Source: Lunasporangiospora selenospora
Lineage: Eukaryota > Mortierellomycota > Mortierellomycetes > Mortierellales > Mortierellaceae
NCBI GenBank assembly: GCA_015680635.1
Contig: JAABOA010000076.1
Location: forward strand, 10,699 to 21,086
Direction of reading: 5' to 3'
Length of the DNA: 10,388 nucleotides
Below are positions 9,021 to 10,388 of the stretch, in pieces. Each line of letters begins with the position of its first letter. Position 1 is the first letter of the stretch. The position numbers and the translations under genes were made by a program. Below the pieces are notes generated by a model that was not told the origin of the DNA, made no database searches, and saw only the letters and a program-made list of their open reading frames with translations.

Positions 9021-9211
9021 AGCTTTTTTTTATTTAGAAAAAAAAAAAGGTCTGATATACGTCACCGGAAATTTTTTGGAATTTTGAATTTTAGGAAAAA
9101 AAAAAGTCTGTCGTTTCCTTTGACTGGGCATCCTCTCACTGCTCGTCTCGCTGTCGTCTTGTCATCCTCATCCTCATCCTCCTGTCACCAGCTGGTCCTA
9201 GTCCTTCACTA

Positions 9212-9245
9212 TCTCTTCTCTCTTCTCTTCTCTCTTCTCTTTCCA
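9212..9245 (+). repeat. CT-rich leader tract
   Basis: An uninterrupted TCTC/TTCTC pyrimidine tract about 55-90 nt upstream of the CK2 beta ATG. Such tracts commonly precede transcription start sites in fungi. It could also serve as the pyrimidine run of a leader-intron acceptor (CTCTTTCCAG at 9237-9246). Confidence 0.6.
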
Positions 9246-9299
9246 GCATCGGGAAATAGATTGAATCTCCCATCTTGACCACTCCGAAAACTATTCTTC

Positions 9300-10388
9300 A
9301 TGTCCCGCGACCTCTACCAACAACAACAACAACAACAGCAGCAGCAGCAGCTGGAGGCCCGAGACATGCGTGAAGCCGACAATTTCGAAGAAGAGGATGA
9401 GGATGACCAGTTCCAGGATGACTACCTTGGCGAAACATATTACGGTACATGACCTTCCCATCTTTCTGTATGGAACTTCACAGGCTTGGCTTCTAGTGCT
9501 CAACTTGGACTATCTATTAAAACTGAACGCTTTTTTATTATTTTTATTTATTTATTTATTCATATCCATATTCTTGGCACTCAGGCTCTGATATGACAGG
9601 AGACTCAGGAACGGATAGCATGCCTTGGATTACCTGGTTCTGCTCTCTAGTTGGACACCGATACTTTACCGAAGTGGCGGATGAGTTTGTAGAGGATGAC
9701 TTCAACCTGACAGGATTGAGCTCGATCGTACCATTCTTTAAGGAGGCGCTTGAGATGATCTTGGACCTGGAGCCTGGTACAGTCAATCGCATGGAAACGG
9801 ATAGTGTTTTCCATTCTTCTATTCATCAGGCAAACTCCAAGTGAGGCTAACATTTGATCCAACATTGTGGCTCATTTTCCATTTTTCAAAGAGGAGGACA
9901 GTACAAAGGTTCCTGATGTATCGATCGTGGAGGCATCAGCAGAACAGCTCTATGGACTTATACACCAGCGGTTCATCGTTACCAGACAGGGACTTCAGCA
10001 AATGGTAAAACCTGTTTCTCCCCCAATGTGCCCACTGAGCGAGAGCATTTATCAACTAGAAAGCATTTTTATCAACCTTCTGTTTTGATCTCTTTATATC
10101 TCTAGGCTGATAAGTACCGGGCTGGACATTTTGGAGCCTGCCCACGAACATTGTGTCAATCTACCAATGTCGTGCCTTGTGGTAGATATGACCTTCCTGG
10201 CGTAGAAACCGTTAAATTATATTGCCCCAGCTGTCAGGATATTTATTCTCCACCAAGCTCAAGATATCACAACTTGGATGGTACTTGATTCTCTTATTTT
10301 CAAATTGCGCGGATTCGATACTCTCGCTTGTGGACACAGGAATCGGACTCAGTCCCTCCCTGAACAACCTTTTCAGAGTACTAACGCA
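9300..10388 (+). CDS. Casein kinase 2 regulatory beta subunit (C terminus off window)
   Basis: Exons 9300-9444, 9585-9776, 9892-10004 and 10106-10280 join in phases 1, 1 and 0 into 208 visible residues. CK2 beta dimerises through a zinc finger and holds two catalytic alpha subunits in the tetrameric Ser/Thr kinase CK2. Residues 7-17 are Gln11, followed by an acidic stretch (NFEEEDEDDQFQDD) before the core. The core starts at MPWITWFCSLVGHRYF (61-76), then DDFNLTGL, EALEMILDLEP, SAEQLYGLIHQRFIVTRQGL, and the zinc finger with C162, C167, C190 and C193, in the same spacing (5, 23, 3) as the human subunit. The visible part ends at SSRYHNLDG; the alpha-binding C-terminal tail is missing because the exon at 10280 is followed by a GTACTT donor. 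The N-terminal extension of about 50 residues before the core is longer than in animals. CKB1-type versus CKB2-type paralogy cannot be decided here. Confidence 0.92.
9318..9350 (+). repeat. CAA/CAG repeat coding Gln11
   Basis: Six CAA then five CAG codons encode a Gln tract near the N terminus of CK2 beta. The codon switch in the middle suggests growth of two adjoining triplet repeats. Length variation between strains would be expected. Confidence 0.9.
10281..10388 (+). other. Fourth CK2 beta intron, running off the window
   Basis: Donor G|GTACTT follows the Asp-Gly that precedes the conserved Phe-Gly-Thr/Phe-Pro-His segment. The last bases include a perfect TACTAAC branch consensus (10379-10385), so the acceptor probably lies a few bases beyond the edge. 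An earlier acceptor (GACACAG, ending 10340) would be in phase but gives IGLSPSLNNLF, which lacks the family's FPH segment; I prefer the longer intron. Confidence 0.55.

Larger units (their letters stand above)
8941..9299. promoter_or_regulatory. Divergent promoter region and CK2 beta leader
   Basis: Between the leftward transcript signals and the rightward CK2 beta gene. It contains the palindrome at 9003-9020, T8 and A11/A10 runs (9024-9052 and 9096-9105), three TCATCC units (9162-9179) and a CT-rich tract (9212-9245) shortly before the CK2 beta ATG, typical of fungal housekeeping leaders. A plus-strand frame from 8979 to a TGA at 9278 is open but low-complexity; it would end 21 nt before the real start. 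Confidence 0.5.

Noticed and set aside
8979-9278. 99-codon plus-strand frame upstream of CK2 beta
   Set aside because: Runs through poly(A), TCATCC and CT repeats; low-complexity Lys then Ser/Leu product. Leader sequence, not a gene.
1-10388. tRNA, snRNA, snoRNA, rRNA, transposon or CRISPR features
   Set aside because: I looked for T-loop/anticodon patterns, conserved U-snRNA blocks, transposase frames with terminal repeats and regularly spaced repeats and saw none I could support.

Overview
The window reads as nuclear DNA of a filamentous, early-diverging fungus, most likely a Mortierella-type species. The evidence is: protein-coding genes broken by short introns (43-153 nt) with GTRAGN-like donors, CTAAC branch points and pyrimidine-poor AG acceptors; AATAAA poly(A) signals about 45-50 nt behind stop codons; and a gene at the left edge belonging to a large protein family that I recall from Mortierellomycotina. 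There are no bacterial operon features, no RNA genes that I can recognise, no transposon and no CRISPR array.

Layout: (1) 1-2722, minus strand, a two-exon gene cut by the left edge (856 residues visible): an uncharacterised family protein with a short N-terminal module, a long disordered linker, a Cys/His-rich core and a leucine-rich C-terminal part. (2) 2723-3395, intergenic, with a 13-bp perfect inverted repeat and a (GA)10 tract. (3) 3396-6594, minus strand, a five-exon NEDD1/GCP-WD orthologue (915 residues), the gamma-tubulin ring complex targeting factor; one of its introns is a GC-AG intron. (4) 6798-7543, minus strand, a two-exon multi-pass membrane protein of an uncharacterised family. 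(5) 7544-8940, a stretch without an obvious protein but with a chain of strong minus-strand splice signals that can be joined in phase to the membrane-protein gene; I read it as a spliced 5' leader (or an alternative N terminus) or a separate small/non-coding transcript. (6) 8941-9299, a divergent promoter region with an 18-bp palindrome, poly(dA:dT) tracts and a pyrimidine-rich leader. (7) 9300 to the right edge, plus strand, the regulatory beta subunit of protein kinase CK2, with four exons visible and the C terminus outside the window.

The genes do not form a pathway. NEDD1 (microtubule nucleation) and CK2 beta (kinase regulation) are housekeeping genes; the left-edge gene belongs to a lineage-expanded family and the membrane protein is of unknown role. 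All exon boundaries were deduced by eye from reading frame, splice consensus and family conservation, without transcript data.
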